From contig NZ_LMDS01000004.1 of the NCBI RefSeq assembly GCF_001425865.1, forward strand, positions 1,865,355 through 1,929,354: a DNA stretch of 64,000 nucleotides, read 5' to 3'. Below are positions 20,090 through 31,040 of the stretch, piece by piece (the stretch's first letter is position 1; every line of letters starts with the position of its first letter). This DNA comes from Rhizobacter sp. Root404. Its GTDB lineage: Bacteria > Pseudomonadota > Gammaproteobacteria > Burkholderiales > Burkholderiaceae_C. A program made the position numbers and the translations under genes. Under the pieces are notes generated by a model. It did no database searches and was not told the origin of the DNA. It was given only the letters and a program-made list of their open reading frames with translations.

Positions 20090-21694
20090 ATGACACTCCG
20101 CGGCTTCACTCTCTCCACGCTCGCAGCTGGCGTGCTGCTCGCCGGTACCGGCGCGGCCTTCGCGGCCAAGACCCTCGTGTACTGCTCCGAGGGCAGCCCC
20201 GAGGGCTTCAACCCGCAGTACTACACGACCGGCACGACCTTCGACGCGGTTTCGGTGCCGATGTTCAACCGCCTGGTCGAGTTCGACACCGGCACGACCA
20301 ACATCGTGCCGGGCCTGGCCGAGAGCTGGACTGCCGCACCCGACGGCCTGTCCTACACCTTCAAGCTGCGCAAGGGCGTCAAGTTCCATTCGAGCGCCAA
20401 GTTCACGCCGACCCGCGACTTCAACGCCGACGACGTGCTGTTCTCGTTCAACCGCATGGCCGACCCGGCGATCCCGAAGACCACGCCGGGCGTGACCTAC
20501 GCGTACTTCGACGACATGGACATGAAGAACATCGTCGACAAGGTCGAGAAGGTCGACGCGATGACGGTCAAGTTCGTGTTGAAGAAGCCGGAGGCGCCGT
20601 TCATGGCCAACATGGCGATGGACTTCAACTCGATCCTGTCGGCCGAGTACTTCGACAAGATGAAGGCCGCCGGCACGCCCGACGTGATCGATCGCGAGCC
20701 GATCGGCACCGGCCCGTTCACCTTCGTCTCGTACCAGAAGGACGCGGTCGTGCGCTACAAGGCCTTCGACGCGTACTGGGGCGGCCGCCCGAAGATCGAC
20801 AACCTGGTCTACGCGATCACCACCGATGCCTCGGTGCGCTACGCGAAGCTCAAGACCGGCGAGTGCCACGCGATGGCCTTCCCGAAGCCGGCCGACGTCG
20901 CGCTCATGAAGAACGACCCGAACATCAACCTGGTGCAGAAGAACGGCTTGAACGTCGGCTACATCGCGTTCAACGTCGAGAAGAAGCCGTTCGACAACAA
21001 GCTGGTGCGCCAGGCGCTGAACATGGCCGTCAACAAGAAGGGCATCCTCGACGCGGTGTTCCAGGGCGCCGGCGCCGTCGCCAAGAACCCGATCCCGCCG
21101 ACGCTGTGGAGCTACAACGACAAGGTCGTCGACTACGCCTACGACCCGGTCAAGGCCAAGGCGCTGCTCGCGCAGGCCGGTGTGCCGGCCGGCACCGAGG
21201 TCGACCTCTGGTACCTGCCGGTCACGCGCCCGTACAACCCGGACGGCAAGCGCATGGCCGAGCTGATCCAGTCGGACTGGGAGAAGGTCGGCATCAAGGC
21301 CAAGCTGATCACCTACGAGTGGGGCGAGTACCGCAAGCGCAGCAAGACCGGCGAGCAGCAGTCGATGATGTTCGGCTGGTCGGGCGACAACGGCGACCCG
21401 GACAACTTCTTCGTGCCGCTGCTCGGCTGCTCGGCCGTCAAGGGCGGCGGCAACGTCGCGCGCTGGTGCAACAAGGACTTCGAGGACCTGATTCAGAAGG
21501 CCAAGCTCGCGACCAAGCAGGCCGACCGCGCCGCGCTGTACGAGAAGGCGCAGGTGATCGCGAAGGAAGAAGCGCCGTGGATCACGATCGCCCACTCGGT
21601 GCGCTTCGACCCGATCCGCAAGGAAGTGATCGGCTACAAGATGGACGCGACCGCGCACCACTACTTCAACAAGGTCGACCTGGCCGACAAGTGA
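20090..21694 (+). CDS. dppA: Dipeptide-type ABC transporter substrate-binding protein
   Basis: Periplasmic solute-binding protein of family 5 (SBP_bac_5), 534 aa. The Sec signal peptide occupies residues 1-27 (cleavage near GAAFA-A). The mature protein begins KTLVYCSEGSPEGFNPQYYT, the DppA hallmark, and keeps GLAESWTAAPDGLSYTFKLR, the lobe-hinge DREPIGTGPF region and WSGDNGDPDNFF near residue 430. ATG 20090 is chosen because the upstream in-frame extension to 20009 is not signal-like. It is the first gene of dppABCDF and captures di- or oligopeptides. Whether the natural ligand is a dipeptide, haem or delta-aminolevulinate is open. Confidence 0.9.
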   Translation: MTLRGFTLSTLAAGVLLAGTGAAFAAKTLVYCSEGSPEGFNPQYYTTGTTFDAVSVPMFNRLVEFDTGTTNIVPGLAESWTAAPDGLSYTFKLRKGVKFHSSAKFTPTRDFNADDVLFSFNRMADPAIPKTTPGVTYAYFDDMDMKNIVDKVEKVDAMTVKFVLKKPEAPFMANMAMDFNSILSAEYFDKMKAAGTPDVIDREPIGTGPFTFVSYQKDAVVRYKAFDAYWGGRPKIDNLVYAITTDASVRYAKLKTGECHAMAFPKPADVALMKNDPNINLVQKNGLNVGYIAFNVEKKPFDNKLVRQALNMAVNKKGILDAVFQGAGAVAKNPIPPTLWSYNDKVVDYAYDPVKAKALLAQAGVPAGTEVDLWYLPVTRPYNPDGKRMAELIQSDWEKVGIKAKLITYEWGEYRKRSKTGEQQSMMFGWSGDNGDPDNFFVPLLGCSAVKGGGNVARWCNKDFEDLIQKAKLATKQADRAALYEKAQVIAKEEAPWITIAHSVRFDPIRKEVIGYKMDATAHHYFNKVDLADK

Positions 21695-21720
21695 GCACGC
21701 TGCGCTGAGGGCGATTCCCC

Positions 21721-22728
21721 TTGTTCACCTTCGTCCTCAAGCGCCTCGGCCTGGTGCTGCCGACCTTCATCGGCATCACCTTGCTGGTGTTCTCGCTGAT
21801 CCGGCTGCTGCCCGGCGACCCGGTCGAGGCGCTGTCGGGCGAGCGCGGAATGGACCCGGCGCGCTACACGCGGCTCCTGCACGAGTTCGGCCTCGACCGG
21901 CCGCTGCCGGTGCAGTACGCCGACTACGTCTGGAAGGCGCTGCACGGCGACCTGGGCCTGTCGACCATCACGCACGAATCGGTGTTCCGCGAGTTCATCG
22001 CGCGCTTCCCGGCGACGATCGAGCTTTCGGTCTGCGCAATGCTGCTGGCGCTGCTGATCGGCCTGCCCGCCGGCATCATCGCGGCGATCAAGCGCAACAC
22101 CGTGTGGGACTACTCGGTGATGGGCGCCTCGCTGACCGGCTTCTCGATGCCGATCTTCTGGTGGGGGCTGCTGCTGATCCTGACCTTCTCGGTCTGGCTC
22201 GGCTGGACGCCGGTCTCGGGGCGCATCGCGATCCAGTTCGACATTCCGCCGGTGACCGGCTTCATGCTGATCGACTCGCTGCTTTCCAGCGACAAGGGCG
22301 CGTTCAAGAGCGCCGTCTCGCACCTGATCCTGCCGGCGATCGCGCTCGGCACGATCCCGCTCGCGGTGATCGCGCGCATGACGCGCTCCAGCATGCTCGA
22401 GGTGCTGCGCGAGGACTACGTGCGCACCGCACGCGCGAAGGGTGCGTCGACCTTCCGCATCGTCGGCATCCACGCGCTGCGCAACGCGCTGATCCCGGTG
22501 ATCACGACGATCGGCCTGCAGGTCGGCACGCTGCTGGCCGGCGCGATCCTGACCGAGACGATCTTCTCGTGGCCCGGCATCGGCAAGTGGCTGGTCGAGG
22601 CGATCGGGCGGCGCGACTACCCTGCGGTTCAGGGCGGGCTGCTGATGAGTGCGAGCGTGATCATTGGGGTCAACCTGATCGTCGATGTGCTGTATGGCGT
22701 GATCAATCCGCGGATTCGGCATCACTGA
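21721..22728 (+). CDS. dppB: Dipeptide-type ABC transporter permease, DppB
   Basis: 335 aa, about six transmembrane helices, OppB/DppB family. Motifs: LVFSLIRLLPGDPVEAL near the N-terminus, and the coupling helix EDYVRTARAKGASTFRIVGI (about 225-245). TTG at 21721 is the only start between the in-frame stop TGA at 21706 and the conserved MFTFVLKRLG sequence, and a GAGGG ribosome site precedes it. It lies 26 nt after dppA. The following permease gene is unusually distant (580 nt) because a paired hairpin repeat sits in between. Confidence 0.9.
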   Translation: MFTFVLKRLGLVLPTFIGITLLVFSLIRLLPGDPVEALSGERGMDPARYTRLLHEFGLDRPLPVQYADYVWKALHGDLGLSTITHESVFREFIARFPATIELSVCAMLLALLIGLPAGIIAAIKRNTVWDYSVMGASLTGFSMPIFWWGLLLILTFSVWLGWTPVSGRIAIQFDIPPVTGFMLIDSLLSSDKGAFKSAVSHLILPAIALGTIPLAVIARMTRSSMLEVLREDYVRTARAKGASTFRIVGIHALRNALIPVITTIGLQVGTLLAGAILTETIFSWPGIGKWLVEAIGRRDYPAVQGGLLMSASVIIGVNLIVDVLYGVINPRIRHH

Positions 22729-22762
22729 CCGGCATGACTGACTCCTTGCATATGTCGGAGCG

Positions 22763-23000
22763 GCAAAGGCGCGGGCGGGTGCGCTGCGCCGCGCCACGGA
22801 GGCGGTCATCGCTGCGCGATGACTGCTCTGCGCTGCTCGGGCGCGTGGCCTCCTCGCCAACTCACTGCGCTCACTTCGTTCGCTCCGTTCAAACAGGCGC
22901 TCGGAGGTCAGATTACGAAGCGCGCTGCGCGCGCGGCCACACGCCCTGCGCTGCTCGACGCCTCCCAGGCGCGGCGCAGCGCACCCGCCCGCGCCTTTGC
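22763..23000 (+). repeat. Structured repeat element A (forward half of paired repeat)
   Basis: Two perfect 33-bp inverted arms (22763-22795 and 22968-23000) enclose a core of about 170 nt. After two mismatches the stem continues for 7 bp (22798-22804 with 22959-22965). The core holds an 8-bp hairpin with a TGC loop at 22805-22823 and a 6-bp hairpin with a TGC loop at 22920-22934. The core is homologous, in inverse orientation, to that of element B. Small open frames in it follow the repeat and have no support as genes. Confidence 0.85.
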
Positions 23001-23044
23001 ACCACACGTGGTAGCTCTTCTAACGCAAAGCTCAGGTGGTGGTT
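23001..23044. other. 44-nt spacer between repeat elements A and B
   Basis: The spacer separates the two inverted halves. It has the same length as the C/D spacer (38796-38839) and shares with it, on the opposite strand, the short motif CCACCACCT. It is AT-richer than its surroundings. Confidence 0.5.
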
Positions 23045-23279
23045 GTCGCGGCAGGCGGCACCCGGCAGGGGCGATTTGGGTGGCGGTGAGGAGCGCAGCT
23101 TCGGGGCCCGCGCGCGCAGCGCGCTTCGTCAACTGACTTCGGAGCGCATGTTTGAACGCAGCGACCGCAGGTCGCGAAGTGAGTTGGCGACGAGGCCCCG
23201 GAGCGAGCACCGCAACGCAGTCGACGCGCAGCGGCGACCGCCACCGAATGAGCCCCTGCCGGGTGCCGCCTGCCGCGAC
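23045..23279 (-). repeat. Structured repeat element B (inverted half of paired repeat)
   Basis: Two perfect 28-bp inverted arms (23045-23072 and 23252-23279), unrelated in sequence to the arms of element A, enclose a core that aligns with the A core on the other strand. The hairpin at 23220-23238 occupies the position of the A hairpin at 22805-22823: most stem bases differ, but pairing (one mismatch) and the GCA/TGC loop are kept. A 6-bp hairpin with the same loop lies at 23161-23175. The element ends 29 nt before dppC. Confidence 0.85.
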
Positions 23280-23308
23280 GCGAAGCGCTCCAACAAGACA
23301 GCAGCAGC

Positions 23309-24193
23309 ATGAGCGCCGTCCTCAATCAAGCACCCCCGTCTCCATTCGCCGAACTCTGGCGCGACTTCCGCCGCAACCGCGGCGCCATCGTCGGCCTGGC
23401 GGTGATCGTCGCGCTGCTGCTGTGCGCGCTGCTGGCCGACGTGATCGCGCCCTACTCGCCGAAGGAACAGTTCACCGACGCGGTGCTCAAGCCGCCGTCG
23501 ACCCAGCCGATCGGTGGCCACGTGTTCCTGCTCGGCACCGACCCGGTCGGGCGCGACCTGCTCTCGCGGCTGATCCACGGCACGCGGCTGTCGCTGCTGA
23601 TCGGGCTGGTGTCCGTGAGCCTGTCGCTGAGCCTGGGCGCGCTGCTCGGGCTGCTCGCCGGCTTCTTCCGCGGCGGCGTCGAGTTCACCATCATGCGGCT
23701 GATGGACATCATGCTCGCGCTGCCGAGCCTGCTGCTCGCGGTGGCGGTCGTCGCGATCCTCGGGCCGGGGCTGATGAACGCGATGTACGCGATCGCGATC
23801 GTGATGCTGCCGCACTTCGTGCGCCTGACCCGCGCCGCGGTGATCGGCGAACTCGCGAAGGACTACGTCAACGCATCGCGCATCGCCGGCGCGAGCCGCG
23901 CCCGGCTGATGTTCGACACGGTGCTGCCGAACTGCGCGGCGCCGCTGATCGTGCAGGCCACGCTCGGCTTCTCGACCGCGATCCTCGATGCCGCCGCGCT
24001 CGGTTTCCTCGGCCTGGGCGCGCAGCCGCCGACGCCGGAGTGGGGCTCGATGCTCGCCAGCGCGCTCGAGTTCATCCAGAGCGCATGGTGGGTCGTGACC
24101 CTGCCGGGCCTGGCGATCCTGGTCTCGGTGCTCGCGTTCAACCTGATGGGCGACGGCCTGCGCGACGCGCTCGACCCGAGGTTGAAGCGATGA
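23309..24193 (+). CDS. dppC: Dipeptide-type ABC transporter permease, DppC
   Basis: 294 aa inner-membrane permease (OppC/DppC family) with an N-terminal OppC_N segment ([19 protein letters not shown]), then five helices. The [19 protein letters not shown] motif (about 73-91) and the coupling-helix region [20 protein letters not shown] (about 184-203) are present, with [18 protein letters not shown] near 232-249. It pairs with DppB. Its stop overlaps the dppD start by 4 nt (ATGA). No strong promoter is seen between repeat element B and the ATG, so expression probably depends on readthrough from dppAB. Confidence 0.9.
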   Translation: MSAVLNQAPPSPFAELWRDFRRNRGAIVGLAVIVALLLCALLADVIAPYSPKEQFTDAVLKPPSTQPIGGHVFLLGTDPVGRDLLSRLIHGTRLSLLIGLVSVSLSLSLGALLGLLAGFFRGGVEFTIMRLMDIMLALPSLLLAVAVVAILGPGLMNAMYAIAIVMLPHFVRLTRAAVIGELAKDYVNASRIAGASRARLMFDTVLPNCAAPLIVQATLGFSTAILDAAALGFLGLGAQPPTPEWGSMLASALEFIQSAWWVVTLPGLAILVSVLAFNLMGDGLRDALDPRLKR

Positions 24194-25160
24194 GCGCTCC
24201 GCTGCTGGAGGTCGAGAACCTCGGTGTCTCTTTCGGCGCGTTCAAGGCGGTCGACGGCGTCAGCCTCACGGTGAACGCCGGCGAGGTCGTCGGCATCGTC
24301 GGCGAATCGGGCTCGGGCAAGAGCGTGACCGCGCTGGCGCTGATGGGGCTGATCGACGAGCCGGGCAAGGTCGGCGCGACGCGCCTGTCGTTCGACGGCC
24401 GAGACTTGCTGACGATGCGCGAGAAGGACCGCCGCCAGATGCTCGGCCGCGACATCGCGATGATCTTCCAGGACCCGATGACCAGCCTGAACCCGTGCTT
24501 CACGGTCGCGTTTCAGCTGATCGAGACGCTGCGCATCCACGAAGGCGGGTCGGGCAAGGCGCTGCGGGCGCGCGCGCTGCAGCTGCTGCGCGATGTCGAC
24601 ATCCCCGACGCCGAGCGCCGCCTCGACGCCTACCCGCACCAGCTGAGCGGCGGCATGAGCCAGCGCGTGATGGTGGCGATGGCGATCGCCTGCAACCCGC
24701 GCCTGCTGATCGCCGACGAGCCGACCACCGCGCTCGACGTGACGATCCAGGCCCAGATGCTGGCGCTGCTGCTCAAGCTGCAGCGCGAGCGCGGTATGGC
24801 GCTGGTGCTGATCACGCATGACCTCGGCGTCGTCGCCGAGGTAGCGCAGCGCGTGCTGGTGATGTACGCCGGCCAGGTCGTCGAGACCGCCGCGGTGCCG
24901 CAAATCTTCGAGGCGCCGCGCCACCCGTACACCGAGGCGCTGCTGTCGGCGCTGCCCGAGCACAACATCGGCCAGCGCCGCCTGCGCTCGATGGGCGGCA
25001 TGGTGCCGGGCGCGTTCGACCGACCCGCCGGCTGCCTGCTGGCGCCGCGCTGCGCGTACGTCAAGGACCGGTGCCGCACCGAGCCGCCGGCACTGTACGG
25101 CGCGCCGGGCGCGCAGGCGCGCTGCTTCTATCCGCTGCAGCCGACGACGGGGGTCCCGGC

Positions 25161-25164
<4 letters not shown>
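24190..25164 (+). CDS. dppD: Dipeptide-type ABC transporter ATP-binding protein, DppD
   Basis: 324 aa cytoplasmic ATPase. Walker A GESGSGKS (about 38-45), Q-loop [10 protein letters not shown], signature LSGGMSQR, Walker [13 protein letters not shown] and H-loop LITHDL. The C-terminal oligopeptide-transporter extension carries four cysteines ([14 protein letters not shown] ... C), which in this family bind a [4Fe-4S] cluster. It forms the ATPase heterodimer with DppF. Overlapping ATGA junctions on both sides indicate a single coupled operon. Confidence 0.91.
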
Positions 25165-26156
<992 letters not shown>

Positions 26157-26165
26157 CGCGCGCGT

Positions 26166-26906
26166 TCAGCGCCGCGGCTTGCCGCGCCAGAGTGGGCGCG
26201 GCTCCGGGCGCGCCGCCGGGTGGGCGCGCGTGGCGAGCAGCGACGCGCCGAGGTACAGCCCGTTGACCAGCCGGCTCGCCCGCTCCACGCTCATGCCGGG
26301 CCAGCCGGCGATGTCGCGCAGCGCCACCGTCTCGCGGCGCAGCCGCTGCGCCGCGGGGCGCAGCGCACCGCTGAGCGCCACGCCGTCGTCCGCCGGGTCG
26401 CGCAACGCGCGGTAGGCCGCGGTGCCCGAGATCTCGGCCAACAGCGTGGCGCGCGGGCCCGCCAGCGCCAGTTGCCACAACAGCGGCGCGAGCACGCGGT
26501 AGTGCGCGGTCTGCGCGACGCGCTCGTGCATCCAGTGGCCTGGCGGTCGCACGCCCGGCGGTTCGGTACCGATCAGGCGGAGCTGGGCCAGCGCGTCCGT
26601 GGCCGCGTCGGCGAAATCGCGCGGCGAGTGGTAGAGCTGCTGCTGCGGGAACACCGTGACCGGCCAGACCAGCCCTTCGTAGTCGAACAGCAGCAGCGCC
26701 GGCTCGCGGTGCCGCACGCAGGCGGCCACGACCTCGAGCAGGTCGGTGCTGCCGCCATCGGCGTCCAGCCGGCGCAATTCGGCCATCAGGGTCGTCGGCA
26801 GCACGGTCGGACGACTCAGGCCGGCGAAGCCGCTGCCACCGTTCAATTCGCGGACGCGCTCGAATTCACTCACACGCCAGAGCGTGGATTCCTCAAAATC
26901 GCGCAT
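26166..26906 (-). CDS. Hypothetical protein
   Basis: 246 aa, unrecognised. Predicted soluble: no signal peptide or clear transmembrane helix. The first half is mixed alpha/beta with an LLLFDYEGLVWPVTVFPQQQLYHS stretch (about 72-95) whose pattern resembles a small regulatory fold. The second half is helix-rich and Ala/Arg-rich (about 150-235). The C-terminus is basic. It is divergent from the pseudokinase gene (126 nt apart), and codon use is like its neighbours. No function is proposed. Confidence 0.65.
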   Translation of the reverse strand: MRDFEESTLWRVSEFERVRELNGGSGFAGLSRPTVLPTTLMAELRRLDADGGSTDLLEVVAACVRHREPALLLFDYEGLVWPVTVFPQQQLYHSPRDFADAATDALAQLRLIGTEPPGVRPPGHWMHERVAQTAHYRVLAPLLWQLALAGPRATLLAEISGTAAYRALRDPADDGVALSGALRPAAQRLRRETVALRDIAGWPGMSVERASRLVNGLYLGASLLATRAHPAARPEPRPLWRGKPRR

Positions 26907-27032
26907 GCCTCATGCTGCCCGCCCGGGCCACGAACGCGTTCGAAGATGTAGCGCCCGGGTTGTGCAGGTCGGGCCCCGGCCAACATATCGGAACATCTCC
27001 ACGGATCCGCGGCGCTAAGCTGCGGCGCGCAC

Positions 27033-28988
27033 ATGCCCCCGACTCCGCCGATGAACGACCGCCACCTGCCGCCTTTGCACCCTGCCTCCGGACTGGCCGA
27101 TCCCGGGCTGCCCCCGGGCACGCGGCTGGGTCCGTTCGAGGTGCAGCGGCTGATCGCACGCAGCGCGAGCAGTGCCGTCTACCTCGCGACCGACCATGCG
27201 CTCGCGCTCGCGGTGGCGGTCCAGGAGTACCTGCCGTCGCGGCTGGTGCATCGGGACGCCGCGCTGCGGCTGCACGCCACCGACGAGTGGCACGAGGACG
27301 TGATCGCGCGCGGCCTGCGCGCGTTCGTCGACGAGGCACGCCTGCTCGCGCACTGCGACCACCCGGCGCTGGTGCGCGTCAACCAGCTGTTCGAGGCCAA
27401 CGGCACCGCCTACCGCGTGATGCCTTACTACTCGGGCAGGCGGCTGGTCGACATCCGCCGCGACATGCCCGAGGCACCGGACGAGGCCTCGCTGCGCAGC
27501 CTGCTGGAGGACCTGCTCGGCGCGCTCGAGGCGATCCACCAGGGCGGCCGCTCGCACGGCGGCGTCTCGCCCGGCAACATCATGCTGCTCGCCGACGACC
27601 GACCGCTGTTGCTCGGGCCCGGTGCCGCCGGCCGCGAGATCGGCAGCGACCTGGTCGAGACGCTGATGGCGACGATCGAGACGCCGCTCGGCCCGCAGCC
27701 CGGTACGCGCGCGGCGCACTCGCCGGCGCACGGCGCGCTCGCCGACCTGCGCGCGCTGGCCGAGGTGACCCGGTTCTGCATCACCGGCACCTTGCCGCCG
27801 CCGGCCGCCGATCCGGCGCGGCCGCAGGCACTGGTGGAGCTGATCGCGCAGACCTTCGAGCCGGCGCAGCGCCCGCGCTACAGCGCCGGCCTGCTGCGCA
27901 GCCTGGATGCCGCGCTGTCGCCCCTGCCCGCGGACTGGCCGACCAGCGCCGCGCAGTTTCGCGCCTGGCTGGACGACAACGCCCCGCCGCCCGCGCGGCA
28001 GCGCGCCGAGCCGGTGTTCGATCCGTTCGGCAGCCCGGCACCCGCGCCGGCGCCGGCGCCACGAAGCACCGGAGGCGAGGCGCTTGCGCGCGCCGGTGAC
28101 ACGGCGAGCCTCGGCGAGACCACGGCGACGCGGCCCTCCTCGCCCGCATTGCCCCCGTCGGTGCAGCCGACGCCGTCGTCGCTGCCGCCGGACGCGCCCG
28201 CGGCCAGGCGCCCGGTCGAGGCACCCGCCTTCGCCGACACGGAATTCGCGGCAGTCGACCGCGCGCCATGGGTCGCGCCGGCCCTGTCGCGCGCACCGAA
28301 TCGGGCGCGCCGGTACAAGTTCGCGCTGGCGGCCGGTCTGACGGTGCTCGCGATCGGCGTGCTCGGTCTGGTCAGCGGCGGCTGGAACATGGCGCCGGAG
28401 ATCGCGGTCGAGCGACCGCTCGCCACCGCGCCGGCACCCACCCGCGTCGATCCGACGCCGCCCGTGACGACGACCACCGTACCCCCCGCTGCGACCACGG
28501 CGACCTCGGCAGAGACATCGGCGGGTCCTGCGGCCAGCGCCACGGCAGCCCTGGCAGCGGGTGCCGACACGGCCGCTGCATCGGCGCCGGTGGCCGTCGC
28601 GAACTCGAGCGCGAGCCTGCCGGCCGCGACGACACCGGCCGCTCCACCCGCCAGCGAAGCCGCCACGCTGGCGGCGACGCCGGCTCCGTCGTCGACCGCC
28701 CCGCCGCCGCAGCAACCCCCATCGCCGGCGATCACCGAACTCGATCCGGAGCGCATGACCGAGCGCAACCCGACCGCCACAGCGCCGCGCCACAACAACC
28801 CGCCCCCGGCGCCGCGCACCCCGGCGTCGCGCCAGGCCGTCCGCGGCGAGAACGCGAGCCCGCGCGCCGCCTGCAGCGGTCGCACCGAGTTCGCGCTGTA
28901 CCGCTGCATGCAGCAGGTGTGCCGCGCGTCGCGCTGGCAGTTGCACCCGCAGTGCGTGCGGCTGCGCGCGAACGACAGCGTCGACTGA
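27033..28988 (+). CDS. Membrane-anchored Ser/Thr protein kinase-like protein, probable pseudokinase
   Basis: 651 aa. An N-terminal kinase fold (about 25-300) begins [21 protein letters not shown]. All three catalytic motifs are altered. The VAIK lysine is Gln (VAVQEYLP, about 61-68). The HRD-loop region reads SHGGVSPGN (about 174-182), with the catalytic Asp replaced by Gly. The DFG position reads GPG (about 196-198), without Asp. A proline/alanine-rich linker leads to one transmembrane helix (about 429-449), then a Pro/Ala/Thr-rich periplasmic stretch and a short terminal domain with four Cys (AACSGRTEF ... [11 protein letters not shown] ... QC). A second start (27051) is possible. Probably a scaffold or sensor, not an active kinase. 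Confidence 0.75.
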   Translation: MPPTPPMNDRHLPPLHPASGLADPGLPPGTRLGPFEVQRLIARSASSAVYLATDHALALAVAVQEYLPSRLVHRDAALRLHATDEWHEDVIARGLRAFVDEARLLAHCDHPALVRVNQLFEANGTAYRVMPYYSGRRLVDIRRDMPEAPDEASLRSLLEDLLGALEAIHQGGRSHGGVSPGNIMLLADDRPLLLGPGAAGREIGSDLVETLMATIETPLGPQPGTRAAHSPAHGALADLRALAEVTRFCITGTLPPPAADPARPQALVELIAQTFEPAQRPRYSAGLLRSLDAALSPLPADWPTSAAQFRAWLDDNAPPPARQRAEPVFDPFGSPAPAPAPAPRSTGGEALARAGDTASLGETTATRPSSPALPPSVQPTPSSLPPDAPAARRPVEAPAFADTEFAAVDRAPWVAPALSRAPNRARRYKFALAAGLTVLAIGVLGLVSGGWNMAPEIAVERPLATAPAPTRVDPTPPVTTTTVPPAATTATSAETSAGPAASATAALAAGADTAAASAPVAVANSSASLPAATTPAAPPASEAATLAATPAPSSTAPPPQQPPSPAITELDPERMTERNPTATAPRHNNPPPAPRTPASRQAVRGENASPRAACSGRTEFALYRCMQQVCRASRWQLHPQCVRLRANDSVD

Positions 28989-29017
28989 CGCAGCGCACAG
29001 GCGCGCGCCCGGTTTGA

Positions 29018-29023
29018 GACAAT
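29018..29023 (+). promoter_or_regulatory. Putative -10 box placed for a leaderless transcript
   Basis: GACAAT ends five bases before the proA ATG at 29029, with no Shine-Dalgarno sequence in between and only a weak -35 (GCACAG, 28995-29000). Confidence 0.32.
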
Positions 29024-29028
29024 CGGGC

Positions 29029-30309
29029 ATGACCTCGACCGACCTGCAAGCCGTCATCGCCCACATGGGCGCGGCGGCGCGCGCCGCGAGCGCGCACATG
29101 GCCGCGGCACCGACCGCCGCGAAGAATGCCGCGTTGCTGGCGCTGGCCCGGCGCCTGCGCGCCGCGCCCGACGAATTGGGCACCGCGAACGCGCTCGACA
29201 TCGCCGCCGCCCAGCAGGCCGGCCTGGCCGCGCCGCTGGTCGACCGCCTGAAGCTCACGCCGAAGGTGATCGAGACCGTCGCCCAGGGCTGCGAACAGAT
29301 CGCCGCGATGGCCGACCCGATCGGCGAGGTCAGCGGCCTGGCGCAGCGGCCGAGCGGCATCCAGGTCGGCCGCATGCGCGTGCCGCTCGGCGTGTTCGGC
29401 ATGATCTACGAGAGCCGGCCCAACGTGACGATCGAGGCCGCGTCGCTGGCCATCAAGAGCGGCAACGCGGCGATCCTGCGCGGCGGCTCGGAGGCGATCC
29501 ATTCGAACCTCGCGCTGTGGAGGATCGTGCAGGCGGCGCTGGTCGATGCCGGCCTGCCGCCCGACGCGGTGCAGCTGGTGCAGACCACCGACCGCGCGGC
29601 CGTCGGGCACCTGATCGGCTCGCCCGACGCGGTCGACGTGATCATCCCGCGCGGCGGCAAGGGGCTGATCGAGCGCATCTCGCGCGAGGCCAAGGTGCCG
29701 GTGATCAAGCACCTGGACGGCAACTGCCATGTGTACGTCGACGCCAGCGCCGACCTCGAGATGGCGCTGCGCGTGACCGACAACGCGAAGACGCAGAAAT
29801 ACAGCCCCTGCAACGCCGCCGAATCGCTGCTGGTGCACGCGGCGATCGCAACGGCGTTCCTGCCGCGCATCGGCGCGCTGTTCGCGGCCAAGGGCGTCGA
29901 GATGCGCGGCGATGCCGCCGCGCTCGCGCTGCTGCGCGCCGTGCCGGGCGCCACGCTCGCGCCGGCCAGCGAGCAGGACTGGAGCGAGGAGTACCTCGCG
30001 CCGATCATCAGCGTCAAGGTTGTCGACGGGCTCGACGCCGCCATCGCGCACATCAACCGCTACGGCTCGCACCACACGGACGCGATCCTGACCGACACCC
30101 ACACCCATGCACAGCGCTTCCTGCGCGAGGTCGATTCGGCCAGCGTGATGGTCAACACATCGACCCGCTTCGCCGACGGCTTCGAGTACGGCCTCGGCGC
30201 CGAGATCGGCATCAGCACCGACAAGTTCCACGCCCGCGGACCGGTCGGGCTGGAAGGGCTGACCTCGCTGAAGTGGATCGTGCTCGGGCACGGCGAGCTG
30301 CGCGGCTGA
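29029..30309 (+). CDS. proA: Gamma-glutamyl phosphate reductase
   Basis: Second enzyme of proline synthesis: reduces gamma-glutamyl phosphate to glutamate semialdehyde with NADPH. 426 aa, the usual length. Motifs: [24 protein letters not shown] (about 124-147), [15 protein letters not shown], and the catalytic Cys in [13 protein letters not shown] (Cys about 261). The end [22 protein letters not shown] is diagnostic of ProA. proB is not in the window. A TTG at 29014 is in frame, but ATG 29029 begins the conserved sequence. Confidence 0.94.
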   Translation: MTSTDLQAVIAHMGAAARAASAHMAAAPTAAKNAALLALARRLRAAPDELGTANALDIAAAQQAGLAAPLVDRLKLTPKVIETVAQGCEQIAAMADPIGEVSGLAQRPSGIQVGRMRVPLGVFGMIYESRPNVTIEAASLAIKSGNAAILRGGSEAIHSNLALWRIVQAALVDAGLPPDAVQLVQTTDRAAVGHLIGSPDAVDVIIPRGGKGLIERISREAKVPVIKHLDGNCHVYVDASADLEMALRVTDNAKTQKYSPCNAAESLLVHAAIATAFLPRIGALFAAKGVEMRGDAAALALLRAVPGATLAPASEQDWSEEYLAPIISVKVVDGLDAAIAHINRYGSHHTDAILTDTHTHAQRFLREVDSASVMVNTSTRFADGFEYGLGAEIGISTDKFHARGPVGLEGLTSLKWIVLGHGELRG

Positions 30310-30314
30310 CGGCG

Positions 30315-31037
30315 ATGGTCGCGGCGGTCGACCCGCGCCGTGCGCTGGTCCTTTTTTCGGGCGGGCAGGATTCGACCGCCTGCCTGGCGTGGGCGCTGAC
30401 GCGCTATGCGCATGTCGAGACCATCGGCTTCGACTACGGCCAGCGTCACCGCATCGAGCTCGACGCGCGGCGCGAAGTGCGCGGCGCGCTCGTCGCCGCG
30501 TTCCAGCACTGGGCCGCGCGGCTCGGCGACGACCACCTGCTCGACCTGGCGCTGCTCGGTCAGCTCTCGGACACCGCGCTGACCGACACGCGCGCCATCG
30601 AGATGACCGCGAAGGGCCTGCCCAACACCTTCGTGCCCGGCCGCAATCTGCTGTTCTTCAACTTCGCCGCAGCGGTCGCCTATCGACGCGGTGCGAGCGT
30701 GCTGGTCGGCGGCATGTGCGAGACCGACTACTCCGGCTACCCCGACTGCCGCGACAACACGCTGCGCGCGCTGCAGGTCGCGATCAGCCTCGGCCTGGAC
30801 GCGCCGATGGCGATCGAAACCCCGCTGATGTGGCTGGACAAGGCGCAGACCTGGGCGCTCGCCGAGCAGCTCGGCGGCGATGCGCTGGTCGACCTCACGA
30901 TCGAGCACACCCACACGTGCTACCTCGGTGACCGCGCGCACCGCCACGCCTGGGGCTACGGTTGCGGCGAGTGCCCGGCCTGCGTGCTGCGCCGCGACGG
31001 CCACGCGCGCTGGGTGCGGGAGCGCGCACCGGCTTAG
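30315..31037 (+). CDS. queC: 7-cyano-7-deazaguanine synthase
   Basis: Makes preQ0 from 7-carboxy-7-deazaguanine, ATP and ammonia, an early step of queuosine tRNA modification. 240 aa. The PP-loop ATP site is [11 protein letters not shown] (about 13-23). [11 protein letters not shown] and VPGRNLLFF are QueC-specific. The zinc site is formed by Cys residues in THTCYLG and [12 protein letters not shown] near 205-228. It follows proA by 5 nt, so the two may be co-transcribed. Its stop lies 3 nt from the convergent ArsR-type gene. queD and queE are not in this window. Confidence 0.93.
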   Translation: MVAAVDPRRALVLFSGGQDSTACLAWALTRYAHVETIGFDYGQRHRIELDARREVRGALVAAFQHWAARLGDDHLLDLALLGQLSDTALTDTRAIEMTAKGLPNTFVPGRNLLFFNFAAAVAYRRGASVLVGGMCETDYSGYPDCRDNTLRALQVAISLGLDAPMAIETPLMWLDKAQTWALAEQLGGDALVDLTIEHTHTCYLGDRAHRHAWGYGCGECPACVLRRDGHARWVRERAPA

Positions 31038-31040
31038 CGC

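Noticed and set aside
22729..23308. Insertion sequence between dppB and dppC
   Set aside because: No transposase frame and no flanking target duplication seen; the two arm sets belong to two separate elements, not to one IS.
22819..23325. Several small open frames inside repeat elements A and B
   Set aside because: They track the inverted repeats, occur on both strands, and contain repeated Cys/Arg/Ala motifs with no ribosome site. They are by-products of the repeat structure.
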